This document shows positions 1 through 6,638 of a stretch of DNA of 12,376 bases, one piece after another. The stretch covers positions 1 through 12,376 of the forward strand of contig JAJYOS010000090.1 of the NCBI GenBank assembly GCA_021796055.1, given 5' to 3'. A program made the translations under genes and the position numbers. Within the stretch, counting starts at the first letter, position 1. The number at the start of each line of letters is the position of its first letter. The notes beneath the pieces were generated by a model, which saw only the letters and a list, made by a program, of their open reading frames with translations, ran no database searches and was not told where the DNA came from. The DNA is from Bacteroidota bacterium. Its GTDB lineage: Bacteria > Bacteroidota > Kryptoniia > Kryptoniales > JAKASW01.

Positions 1-304
1 GCAGGTTCGATGCGACCGCACCGCCTAGATAACCCGTCAGAAGGACCGCTCCGATTATCGAGGTCCTCGGTATCACGTAGACGACCACGCAAGCCAGCAG
101 TATCGCACCTACAACCGGGATCATCGCAGGCGGATAACCGAGTCCGACACTTGCCTTCATGACGTAAGAATTTCGGATGATCTTCGTTATGCTGTCGAAG
201 AGCATGAACAGCACGGCGAAGCCGCTTATTATTCTGCCGGTCCAGACCGCGCCGCGTCCGAGCGAACGCCTTACCGTTGTATTGTAATCCATTGCGGATT
301 CCAT
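1..304 (-). CDS. DoxX-like family membrane protein (3' end cut by window edge)
   Basis: The reverse strand reads from an ATG at 304 to the window edge, giving 101 codons without a stop. AAGGAGG sits just upstream and supports this start. The visible protein begins MESAMDYNTT. It has a hydrophobic segment around residues 29-38 (SGFAVLFMLF), a second at about 62-76 (PAMIPVVGAILLACVVV), and the motif TGYLGGAVASNL near residues 90-101. The TGYLGGAVA signature is typical of small four-helix DoxX-like membrane proteins of about 120-135 residues, so only the last helix or so should be missing. The family is membrane-embedded and its biochemical function is mostly unknown. The gene is divergent from the membrane gene at 521. 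An ECF-type promoter candidate (359-387) points at it, which may link it to the sigma factor encoded at 7694-8941. The family call rests on motif recognition, the regulation on inference. Confidence 0.82.
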   Translation of the reverse strand, partial: MESAMDYNTTVRRSLGRGAVWTGRIISGFAVLFMLFDSITKIIRNSYVMKASVGLGYPPAMIPVVGAILLACVVVYVIPRTSIIGAVLLTGYLGGAVASNL

Positions 305-358
305 GATTTTCTCCTCCTTCTGGATAACTTGTTTTGAAGTATTATCGTTCACAATAAA

Positions 359-387
359 TAGTCGAACGCAAAGGGGCGGATTCGACA
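359..387 (-). promoter_or_regulatory. Candidate ECF sigma promoter, TGTCGA-N17-CGACTA (copy 1)
   Basis: On the minus strand TGTCGA (387-382) is followed after exactly 17 bases by CGACTA (364-359). The proximal box lies about 55 bases before the ATG at 304, which leaves a plausible 5' leader containing AAGGAGG. The same two hexamers with identical spacing recur at 4009-4037. From memory, characterised ECF42 promoters carry TGTCGA at -35 and a CGA-containing -10. That would fit the ECF42-type sigma factor in this window. The outer boxes also contain a GTCG/CGAC inverted pair, so a dimeric repressor site is the alternative reading. Confidence 0.5.
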
Positions 388-520
388 ATGAACAAGATTT
401 TTGTCTGAACGAAAAGCCCTGGAAGGGATCATGGAGTTTTCAGGAATCAGCCTCGTGAAATAGCCTTAGAGTGGTTTCATAGGGAACTCAACGAAACATC
501 CCGGCTGTTAAGATAGCATC

Positions 521-1261
521 ATGCATACCCGATTGGGTCGTAACGTTTTCGGACTTGGAGCCATAGCTTTCGGCATACTGACTCTTGTCTGGCACCAGAT
601 TGACGCACTCGGTGGGCTTTCACGTCCGGGAATTCTGGTTTACATCTTCGGCATAGCAGAGCTGGCCGGAGGGATCGCTGTCCAGTGGCATAGAACTCTC
701 ATGCTCGGCGCGATAATACTCGTCTCCATCTTTTCGATTTTTTCACTTTACATGATACCGCCGATTTTCAAGACGCCTCTTGACTTCTCCCCATACGGAA
801 ATTTCTTCGAGACATTTTCAATTCTCCTCGGCTCCGTTTTCATCTTTGCATCGACGGTCCTTGACCGGCAGGAAAAAGCAGCTTCAATAGAGAGAGCCGC
901 ATACATAGCCTACGGTATTAGCGTTATCACGTATGCGTTGTATCAGCTCTTCTTCCTGACGTACACGGCGAGCCTTGTTCCGAAGTGGATTCCTCCCGGC
1001 CAGATGTTCTGGGCTGTCGCGACGTCGATAGCCTTCGCACTTGCGGCCTTCGCGCTGCTCTCCGGGCGTCAGGCGCTTCTGGCATCCGTACTGCTCACCA
1101 CAATGATCGTCCTGTTCGGTCTGTTGATATGGGTGCCTGCATGCATCATGCATCCTCAAGTTCTGGGTAACTGGACGGAGAACTCATCGAACCTGGCGAT
1201 GGCCGGGACGGCGTGGATTGTGGTAGATTACCTCTCCAGGAAGCGGCCCATCGAATCGTAG
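521..1261 (+). CDS. Uncharacterised multi-spanning membrane protein, DoxX-like (paralog of 5769-6638)
   Basis: This is a 246-residue, strongly hydrophobic protein with about eight predicted membrane helices, roughly at residues 8-26, 38-56, 59-79, 93-112, 125-147, 161-181, 185-207 and 222-238. The C-terminal half carries VPKWIPPGQMFW, then AFALAAFALLSG, a ...FGLLIWVP helix, W-x-E-x-x-x-N-L-A and a final WIVVDYL. The paralog at 5769 has the same order: IPAWMPLGGVFW, VAFVLAGIGIVSG, ...LTAVASAWITAEWL. This W-x-P-x-G-x-x-FW layout resembles large DoxX-like membrane proteins, but no function is known to me. The ATG at 521 lies 10 bases after an in-frame TAA at 509-511 and lacks a clear ribosome site. 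The gene diverges from the DoxX-like gene at 304. The coding call is firm and the family call tentative. Confidence 0.8.
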   Translation: MHTRLGRNVFGLGAIAFGILTLVWHQIDALGGLSRPGILVYIFGIAELAGGIAVQWHRTLMLGAIILVSIFSIFSLYMIPPIFKTPLDFSPYGNFFETFSILLGSVFIFASTVLDRQEKAASIERAAYIAYGISVITYALYQLFFLTYTASLVPKWIPPGQMFWAVATSIAFALAAFALLSGRQALLASVLLTTMIVLFGLLIWVPACIMHPQVLGNWTENSSNLAMAGTAWIVVDYLSRKRPIES

Positions 1262-1391
1262 CTGCCTTTGGAGGATAGCCTTCTTAAGGTGGAGGGATCC
1301 TTTGGAAGGAGTTAAAACATGCCGTCATTGCCCGCAGAGCCCGTCGGACCAGCCTCCTGAGAAGCCCTTTGTCAGAAACCCAAAACACACC

Positions 1392-1439
1392 TGTCATTGC
1401 GATCCGCCAATATCATGAAATGGCGGAGCGCCAATCACC
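1392..1439 (+). repeat. REP-like palindromic repeat, copy R1
   Basis: The arm TGTCATTGCGA is followed by the stem TCCGCCA, an 11-base loop, the complementary stem TGGCGGA, and the closing arm GCGCCAATCACC. The arms match copies R2 and R3, while the stem sequence is different. R1 lies head-to-head with R2, 49 bases away, so together they form a BIME-like pair. Confidence 0.7.
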
Positions 1440-1488
1440 TTCATTATAGTCCCAAGCCCCGGGATCCATAGGTGGAGGTTCCATCCCT

Positions 1489-1545
1489 GGGATCGCCACG
1501 TCGCCAGTCCGTTCATCTTGAACGGACTGACTCCTCGCGATGACA
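1489..1545 (-). repeat. REP-like palindromic repeat, copy R2 (inverted relative to R1)
   Basis: Read on the minus strand, the arm TGTCATCGCGAG leads into a perfect hairpin, GTCCGTTCA-aga-TGAACGGAC (1508-1528), and then the closing arm CGTGGCGATCCC. TGTCATTGCGA of R1 (1392-1402) and TCGCGATGACA here (1535-1545) match as terminal inverted repeats at 10 of 11 positions. The pair is therefore bounded like a 154-base miniature element. Confidence 0.75.
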
Positions 1546-1765
1546 TGCTAATTTTGAAATGCGGACCAGGAAACCTTCTGCAATAACTCAAATTAGACAT
1601 TTCATCTTGAGGCCCCGGGACTGCACACGCAGCGGTTCCATCCGGCTCAATCATTCCTGCCTTTGGGCAATCTGGTAAATCTTCGCGAGTCGCCCGCCTG
1701 CTTGACACCCTTCGCACACGTTAGTAATTTTCCTTTCGATAAAAGGAAGGCGGTAAAAGAGCACC

Positions 1766-2626
1766 ATGAGTGAAAAACAACCGGCGGCCCCCGACAGCAC
1801 GGCGCTTCGTGTGGCACTCTGGCGGGCGATGCACGTGGAGGTCGATCCGTCGCCTCACATATTCCAGGACGACATCGGTCTCAAGCTGGCGGCGCCGGAC
1901 GAAGACTGGCGCAGCCGTCCCGACATGGATCCTCAATTCACAAAGCCTTTTCGTGCGTCCATCGTGGCACGTGCGCGCTTCGTCGAAGATCTCGTCGTTG
2001 AGGAAGCCGGCAAGGGAGTCGGCCAGTACGTCCTTCTCGGCGCGGGACTCGACACGTTCGCACAGCGCAGGCCCGATGTCGCATCGCGTATGAAAATATT
2101 CGAGGTCGACCGGCCTGGCCCCCAGGAGTGGAAGCGCCGCCGGTTAACCGAGCTCGGCTTCGGAGTGCCGGAATGGCTCCGGTTCGTACCTGTCGATTTC
2201 GAGCGCGGCAGCGACTGGTGGGACGAGCTGGATGCGGCTGGATTCGATAAGAGCAAACCTGCAGTCATGGCGTCGCTCGGCGTCAGCATGTACCTCACGA
2301 AGGAGACGATCTTCGATACACTTCGCCGTGCGGCCGCGCTTGCGCACGGATCTGTGTTCGCCATGACGTTCATACTCCCTCTCGAGCTTGCGGACCCCGA
2401 AGCGCGTCCCGGTCTTCAGATGGCGGAGAAGGGCGCGCGCGCAAGCGGGACGCCGTTCATCAGCTTTTTCACACCGGAGGAAATGTTTGTGCTCGCGCGC
2501 GCAGCCGGGTTCAAAGAGGCGCGCCACGTGTCGGCGGCGGACCTTGCGGGACGATACTTCTCAGGAAGGACGGACGATCTCCGCCCGCCGAATAGTTCGG
2601 AGGAGTTTTTGGTCGCGGGGACATGA
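1766..2626 (+). CDS. Class I SAM-dependent methyltransferase, leucine carboxyl methyltransferase-like family
   Basis: This 286-residue cytoplasmic protein has the hallmarks of the PPM1/LCM-like methyltransferases common in bacteria as paralogs of unknown substrate. They include the SAM-binding motif YVLLGAGLDTFAQRR (88-102), the acidic ribose-binding strand IFEVDRPGPQEWKRRRL (111-127), VPVDF (141-145, equivalent to the adenine-binding motif) and GVSMYL (172-177) leading into the post-strand helix. R63 and R69 in the N-terminal helix (PFRASIVARARFVED) sit where family members carry SAM-contacting arginines. Length is normal for the family. The ATG at 1766 is preceded by AGGAAGG about 15 bases upstream, rather far. 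The gene stands alone between two repeat-bearing gaps. Most bacterial members have not been tied to a substrate, so none is proposed here. Confidence 0.9.
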   Translation: MSEKQPAAPDSTALRVALWRAMHVEVDPSPHIFQDDIGLKLAAPDEDWRSRPDMDPQFTKPFRASIVARARFVEDLVVEEAGKGVGQYVLLGAGLDTFAQRRPDVASRMKIFEVDRPGPQEWKRRRLTELGFGVPEWLRFVPVDFERGSDWWDELDAAGFDKSKPAVMASLGVSMYLTKETIFDTLRRAAALAHGSVFAMTFILPLELADPEARPGLQMAEKGARASGTPFISFFTPEEMFVLARAAGFKEARHVSAADLAGRYFSGRTDDLRPPNSSEEFLVAGT

Positions 2627-3050
2627 TCGAGGCTGTCGCCCCGAGCTACAATTTTCCCGTCATCGCGAGTCCCGATCATGCGAATGCTTGATCAGGCCGT
2701 GGCAATCCCATACTTGGTGGTACCACACACGCGCCTTTGCCACGATGAAGGTTTCACCGCAAAGATCGCCACTGCGAAAACTTTGGTATTGTGAATCCCT
2801 CGATGCATATTTCGTTAGGAAGCAATCGGTTCTGGTGAACCGGATTCAAGCGCCGGACTCGAAGTTCGAAAAACTGAACAAATTGAAAAAGTAGATTTCC
2901 AAAAACCGACGACGTGTGACATATTAAGTTTCTGGATCTTTGGATTTTGAAAATTCGTGATATTCAGAGTTCCGTGCTTAACGCATAGAACTCCTTCTTA
3001 CTCTACTGAACATTTGTCGCTCGTGATTCACATTAAGGAGGTATTCAAAT
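2627..3050. other. 424-base intergenic region
   Basis: Besides R3 at its left end, the region contains no convincing gene. An overlapping frame ending at 2894 is an out-of-frame tail from the methyltransferase. From about 2880 to 3030 the sequence becomes distinctly AT-rich, consistent with a promoter region for the hydrolase at 3051. I could not place a -35/-10 pair with confidence. AAGGAGG (3035-3041) is the ribosome site. Confidence 0.5.
2658..2709 (+). repeat. REP-like palindromic repeat, copy R3
   Basis: The arm CGTCATCGCGAG is followed by an imperfect stem, CCCGATCA / TTGATCAGG, around a nine-base loop, and then the closing arm CCGTGGCAATCCC. It has the same orientation as R1. Arms are shared with R1 and R2, but the stem sequence is again different. 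Confidence 0.72.
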
Positions 3051-3752
3051 ATGAAAAGTATATTTCGCATGACATTTCTGGTACTGATTCTTCTGCAGTA
3101 CCCGGCTTACAGCCAGAACGTTAAGTCGAGTGAGTGGGTAAATTATGGTAGATATGCTCAAGCCAATGAGAAGCTCCCTCCGCCGGCACCGGGAGAAAAG
3201 CGCGTCGTCTTCATGGGCAACTCAATTACGGAATTCTGGGCCATACGCGACAGCAGTTTCTTCGTCGACAACGGATATATCGACAGGGGGATCAGCGGAC
3301 AGGTCACTTCCCAGATGCTGCTCCGATTTCGTCAGGATGTTATCGACCTGAAGCCGACGCTCGTCGTCATACTGGCGGGCACGAACGACATTGCTGAAAA
3401 CGCCGGTCCGATCTCATTGCAGCATGTAATGGACAATATTATTTCGATGGCACAACTAGCCGAAACGAACCATATCAAAGTGATCCTTTGTTCCGTCACG
3501 CCGGCCTACGATTTCCCGTGGCATAAGGGATTACATCCTGCTGAAAAGATTGTGAAGCTGAATTCGATGATCAAATCTTACTGCGAAGAGAACAACATTC
3601 CTTATGTCGACTACTACTCCCGGATGGTCGATAAGGAGGGAGGCATGATCAAGAAATACACCATAGACGGGGTACATCCTAATCACGAGGGTTACACGGT
3701 AATGGATTCTATCGTACAGAAAGAAATCAAAGCGGTGCTGGAAACAAGATAG
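3051..3752 (+). CDS. Secreted SGNH/GDSL-family hydrolase
   Basis: This 233-residue protein starts nine bases after AAGGAGG. Residues 1-21 form a Sec signal peptide (short positive start, hydrophobic FLVLILL core, probable cleavage after AYS). There is no lipobox cysteine, so it is probably periplasmic or secreted. SGNH blocks are in order. Block I is FMGNSITEFW with nucleophile Ser58 (GNSIT replaces GDSL). Block II is DRGISGQ with Gly80 or Gly83. Block III is GTND at 110-113 with Asn112 in the oxyanion hole. Block V is DGVHPN with Asp206 and His209 of the catalytic triad. The family comprises esterases, lipases and carbohydrate acetyl-esterases. The GNSIT/GTND/DGVHPN form is frequent in carbohydrate-linked members, but the substrate cannot be assigned. 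The catalytic residues are all present, so the enzyme should be active. Confidence 0.93.
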   Translation: MKSIFRMTFLVLILLQYPAYSQNVKSSEWVNYGRYAQANEKLPPPAPGEKRVVFMGNSITEFWAIRDSSFFVDNGYIDRGISGQVTSQMLLRFRQDVIDLKPTLVVILAGTNDIAENAGPISLQHVMDNIISMAQLAETNHIKVILCSVTPAYDFPWHKGLHPAEKIVKLNSMIKSYCEENNIPYVDYYSRMVDKEGGMIKKYTIDGVHPNHEGYTVMDSIVQKEIKAVLETR

Positions 3753-3975
3753 AACCGGTGATCGGTAGAAAGAAGAGATAGGAGACAGGAGCCGGGAAGA
3801 TTCGGCAGTACAACTCCCTCGCGGCAGAGGGCGGATGTCGCAACGCCGGAAAACGGAAATAAGCTCCAGTGTTTGGAATGGGTGCGCTGGGATAATGAAA
3901 GCATTCCCCGCGTTCTTAACAGCTGACTTTGTCCGCTTCTCTAGACTTACCCACCCAGCCAATGCGTAAAACGGG

Positions 3976-3993
3976 GGAAGGATGGCTTCTCGC
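3976..3993 (+). repeat. Duplicate of permease start region (18 bases identical to 4202-4219)
   Basis: GGAAGGATGGCTTCTCGC occurs here and again at 4202-4219, where its ATG is the permease start. In this copy the ATG (3982) opens only MASRILAT before a TAG, against MASRLLSTKP in the real gene. CTTACCCA also precedes both copies (3946-3953 and 4176-4183). It is either a decayed partial duplication or a tiny leader peptide. Confidence 0.6.
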
Positions 3994-4008
3994 ATATTGG
4001 CAACCTAG

Positions 4009-4037
4009 TAGTCGGTTGGAATCGTTTGAATTCGACA
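4009..4037 (-). promoter_or_regulatory. Candidate ECF sigma promoter, TGTCGA-N17-CGACTA (copy 2, no clear target)
   Basis: TGTCGA (4037-4032) and CGACTA (4014-4009) lie on the minus strand with a 17-base spacer, identical in boxes and spacing to the copy at 359-387. Transcription from it would run leftward toward the end of the hydrolase gene on the opposite strand. I see no credible protein gene there. A small or antisense RNA, or a plain operator for the permease, are the options. Confidence 0.35.
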
Positions 4038-4207
4038 ACTTGCAACCTCTCCTTACCGGAGGAGCATAGACCGGAACTTGCCTTCAAATTCCAATGTTGG
4101 GGATTCATACGCCGGGCAATCGAAAAGCCGGCTCTGGCCTTTAGTACCGCCTAAAGTCTTAGTTATTCCAACTCGCTTACCCAATCGAAGGGAAAAAAGG
4201 AGGAAGG

Positions 4208-5764
4208 ATGGCTTCTCGCTTACTTTCAACTAAACCTTTAGATGTAATTCTCCGCGAAACGGAGGAGACTTCACACGGATTGAAGAGGTCCTTGGGACCG
4301 ATAAACCTGACCACACTGGGAGTGGGCGCCGTCATCGGCGCAGGAATATTCGTCCTCACGGGACAGGCCGCCGCCCAATACGCCGGACCGGCCGTGGTTT
4401 TATCGTTCACACTCGCCTTCTTCGCATGCCTTTTTGCGGGATTGTGCTACGCGGAGTTCGCCTCGCTCATTCCCATCGCCGGTTCGGCGTACACGTACGG
4501 ATATGCGACGCTCGGCGAGATCTTCGCGTGGATTATCGGTTGGGACCTCATGCTTGAGTACGCGTTCGGCGCCGCGACGGTGGCGGCCGGATGGAGCGGC
4601 TACGTGCTCAGCTTTCTCCAGGACTTCGGCATACATCTCCCCCCTCAGTTTTCCGGCGCACACGGAGAGATGATGGTGAAGTATAACGGCATCTGGGAAC
4701 GCCTTGGACGCATCAAGGCCACACTTATGTCTCAGCATATCAACCCAATGTCGCTCCCCCATTTGACTGCGCAGTTCAATCTTCTTGCAGCGGCAGCGAT
4801 TATAGTCGTGACCGTCATACTAGTGATCGGTATAAAGGAGTCGGCAAATTTTAATTCGACCATGGTCATTATCAAGGTCGCCGTGGTATTTATATTCATC
4901 GCAATCGCGGGCGCATACGTGCTGAACCATCCCGCCACTACAATAGATGTGAACTGGAAACCTTTCATACCACCGAACAAAGGAGGATTCGGCAACTTCG
5001 GCTGGTCGGGAATCGCCAGAGCTGCGAGCGTCATCTTCTTCGCGTACATAGGTTTCGATGCGGTCTCTACTACAGCACAGGAGGCTAAGAATCCGCAGCG
5101 AGACATGCCGATAGGCATCATGGGATCGCTGCTGATATGCACCGTCCTTTACATACTGGTTTCCGGAATATTGACAGCCGTTGTGCCGTACACGAGCCTG
5201 AACGTTGCCGATCCGGTTGCCGTGGGAATCGATGCTACGGGGGTCGTCTGGGGAAGCATTCTCGTGAAGATAGGCGCGATCCTCGGTCTCGCGACAGTAA
5301 TGCTGGTCATGCTCCTCGGACAGTCGCGCGTTTTCTATACGATGTCGAACGACGGACTCCTTCCGCCGTGGGCAAGCAGGATTCATCCGAAATTCCGGAC
5401 ACCGTGGATCTCGACGATTGCCGTTGGAATCTTCGTCGCAATCTTCGCGGCTATCTTGCCGATCGACGTGCTGGGCGAACTTGTAAGCATCGGAACGCTC
5501 CTCGCGTTTGTAATCGTCAGTGCCGGAGTCTGGATACTGAGGAGACGCAGGCCCGATTTGCCGCGGCCATTCAAAACACCGTGGGTACCTTTCGTCCCGA
5601 TCATGGGAATAGTCGTCTCCACTTTTCTCATGCTGAGCCTGCCGCTTGCAACATGGCTGCGTCTCATAATCTGGCTGATCGTCGGGCTGCTGGTGTATTA
5701 TTTCTACGGCAGGAAGCACAGCAAGGTGAGGCTGATGAACGCGAACGCCGATCGGGCTACTTAA
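4208..5764 (+). CDS. APC superfamily amino acid permease (CAT/APA-like)
   Basis: This 518-residue inner-membrane transporter has about 12 helices and the LeuT-type fold expected of the APC superfamily. The first helix carries the substrate-binding break GVGAVIGAGIFVLTG (38-52), followed by YAEFASLIPIAGSAYTY (81-97) and GWDLMLEYAFG (111-121). Later comes IGFDAVSTTAQEAKNPQRDMP, the TM6 region with the conserved E-x-x-NP-x-RD turn. The N-terminal HGLKRSLGPINLTTLGVGA matches the cationic amino acid transporter group (bacterial YfnA-like proteins). Residues about 145-190 form a long, poorly hydrophobic loop before the next helix. The substrate, probably an amino acid taken up with protons, cannot be fixed from sequence. 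The ATG at 4208 follows GGAGG closely. The gene overlaps a repeat of its own start and is followed after four bases by the membrane gene at 5769. Confidence 0.92.
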   Translation: MASRLLSTKPLDVILRETEETSHGLKRSLGPINLTTLGVGAVIGAGIFVLTGQAAAQYAGPAVVLSFTLAFFACLFAGLCYAEFASLIPIAGSAYTYGYATLGEIFAWIIGWDLMLEYAFGAATVAAGWSGYVLSFLQDFGIHLPPQFSGAHGEMMVKYNGIWERLGRIKATLMSQHINPMSLPHLTAQFNLLAAAAIIVVTVILVIGIKESANFNSTMVIIKVAVVFIFIAIAGAYVLNHPATTIDVNWKPFIPPNKGGFGNFGWSGIARAASVIFFAYIGFDAVSTTAQEAKNPQRDMPIGIMGSLLICTVLYILVSGILTAVVPYTSLNVADPVAVGIDATGVVWGSILVKIGAILGLATVMLVMLLGQSRVFYTMSNDGLLPPWASRIHPKFRTPWISTIAVGIFVAIFAAILPIDVLGELVSIGTLLAFVIVSAGVWILRRRRPDLPRPFKTPWVPFVPIMGIVVSTFLMLSLPLATWLRLIIWLIVGLLVYYFYGRKHSKVRLMNANADRAT

Positions 5765-5768
5765 TGAC

Positions 5769-6638
5769 ATGATGGGTGGAACTTTCAGAGGCAGGGCGCG
5801 GGAGGAAGGGAACGCTCCCTCATCGGTTCAAGCGCCCACGAGCGATTTTGCCGCGCGCATAGGTGTGTACTTATTCGGCCTGATGTCTGCAGCGGCGGGC
5901 ATCATAGATATCATATGGAGAGAGTTCGAGCCTTACCATCAGCCGCTGCAAGCCATCGGCAGCCATATTGCCGACGTGAAGGTGGTTGTGTACATCGGCG
6001 CTTTCGGATTGATAGCCGGCGGCGGTGCAATGTTAACGCGGAGGGCAACCCGCTACGGCGCGGCAACGCTGGCGATAATCTACAGCGCCTTCGCCATCGC
6101 CACACTTCGACGTTTCTATACCGCGCCCCATTACCTCGGAAATCATCCTTCGGTGTACATCGGGGTCTTCGATACTTTCGGCACGCAGCTCATACTTGTC
6201 ATAGCTGCTCTCATAGTGTATTCATCAAGGTCACCGCGAAGCGCGCTTTCCGGAACGATTGCACAAATCGCCCGTTGGGCATTTGGAATCTGTGCAATCG
6301 ATTTCGGTCTGGCACACTTGACCGGAATAAATGGAGTCGCCGCGATGATCCCGGCATGGATGCCACTCGGCGGAGTCTTTTGGACTGTGGTTTCAGGAGT
6401 TGCCTTTGTACTTGCAGGAATAGGAATCGTGTCTGGACTTCTCGACATTCTCGCCGCGCGTCTTCTCGCGCTGATGCTTTTGATCTTCAGCTTCATAGTG
6501 TTGGCGCCGCTGATATTTGCCGCGCCTCACAACCAGGTATCCTGGGGAGCGAACGTTTACAATTTGACGGCAGTCGCATCGGCATGGATAACCGCGGAAT
6601 GGCTGGCGACGCAGCGAATGAGCTCGCAGGCCCGCTAG
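5769..6638 (+). CDS. Uncharacterised multi-spanning membrane protein, DoxX-like (paralog of 521-1261)
   Basis: This 289-residue hydrophobic protein begins four bases after the permease stop, so it is probably co-transcribed and translationally coupled. There is no clear ribosome site of its own. An N-terminal polar stretch of about 30 residues (MMGGTFRGRAREEGNAPSS...) precedes the first helix and may be an over-long start; ATG at 5772 is also possible. The C-terminal half has IPAWMPLGGVFW, AFVLAGIGIVSG, an ARLLALMLLIFSFIVLAP helix and a final NLTAVASAWITAEWL. These match the protein at 521-1261 in order and spacing. The function is unknown, and the pairing with a permease may hint at an envelope or transport accessory role. 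Its stop codon shares the tetranucleotide CTAG with the stop of the convergent YCII gene. Confidence 0.8.
   Translation: MMGGTFRGRAREEGNAPSSVQAPTSDFAARIGVYLFGLMSAAAGIIDIIWREFEPYHQPLQAIGSHIADVKVVVYIGAFGLIAGGGAMLTRRATRYGAATLAIIYSAFAIATLRRFYTAPHYLGNHPSVYIGVFDTFGTQLILVIAALIVYSSRSPRSALSGTIAQIARWAFGICAIDFGLAHLTGINGVAAMIPAWMPLGGVFWTVVSGVAFVLAGIGIVSGLLDILAARLLALMLLIFSFIVLAPLIFAAPHNQVSWGANVYNLTAVASAWITAEWLATQRMSSQAR

Larger units (their letters stand above)
1262..1765. other. 504-base intergenic region with repeats
   Basis: Apart from R1 and R2 I see no gene here. A 107-codon minus-strand open frame (1394-1717) runs through the repeats and has the composition of a chance frame. CCTTTGGA occurs twice near 1265 and 1309, but I see no clear terminator for the gene ending at 1261. 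The ribosome site of the next gene (AGGAAGG, 1744-1750) lies at the right end. Confidence 0.6.
3753..4207. other. 455-base leader region upstream of APC permease
   Basis: No convincing gene is present. The region holds a short near-copy of the permease start (3976-3993), the second TGTCGA-N17-CGACTA motif (4009-4037, minus strand), and two small hairpins close to the permease: GCCGG/CCGGC at 4111-4132 and CTTTAG/CTAAAG at 4139-4156. Neither hairpin is followed by a strong T-run, so I do not call a terminator. A long, possibly structured leader before an amino acid transporter can indicate regulation, but I match it to no known riboswitch class. Confidence 0.45.

Noticed and set aside
1394..1717. 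107-codon minus-strand open frame
   Set aside because: It runs through the REP-like repeats, has no ribosome site and no recognisable domain; its sequence simply translates the repeat arms.
3531..3995. 154-codon minus-strand frame downstream of the second TGTCGA-N17-CGACTA copy
   Set aside because: Tempting as the promoter's target, but about half of it is antisense to the well-supported SGNH hydrolase, it has no ribosome site and no domain.
3753..4207. c-di-AMP or other known riboswitch before the permease
   Set aside because: I looked for the conserved blocks of the c-di-AMP class, often found before transporters, and for SAM or TPP elements, and found no convincing match.
4820..5770. 316-codon minus-strand frame
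   Set aside because: Fully antisense to the APC permease, highly charged and without a domain. A shadow frame in a GC-rich gene.
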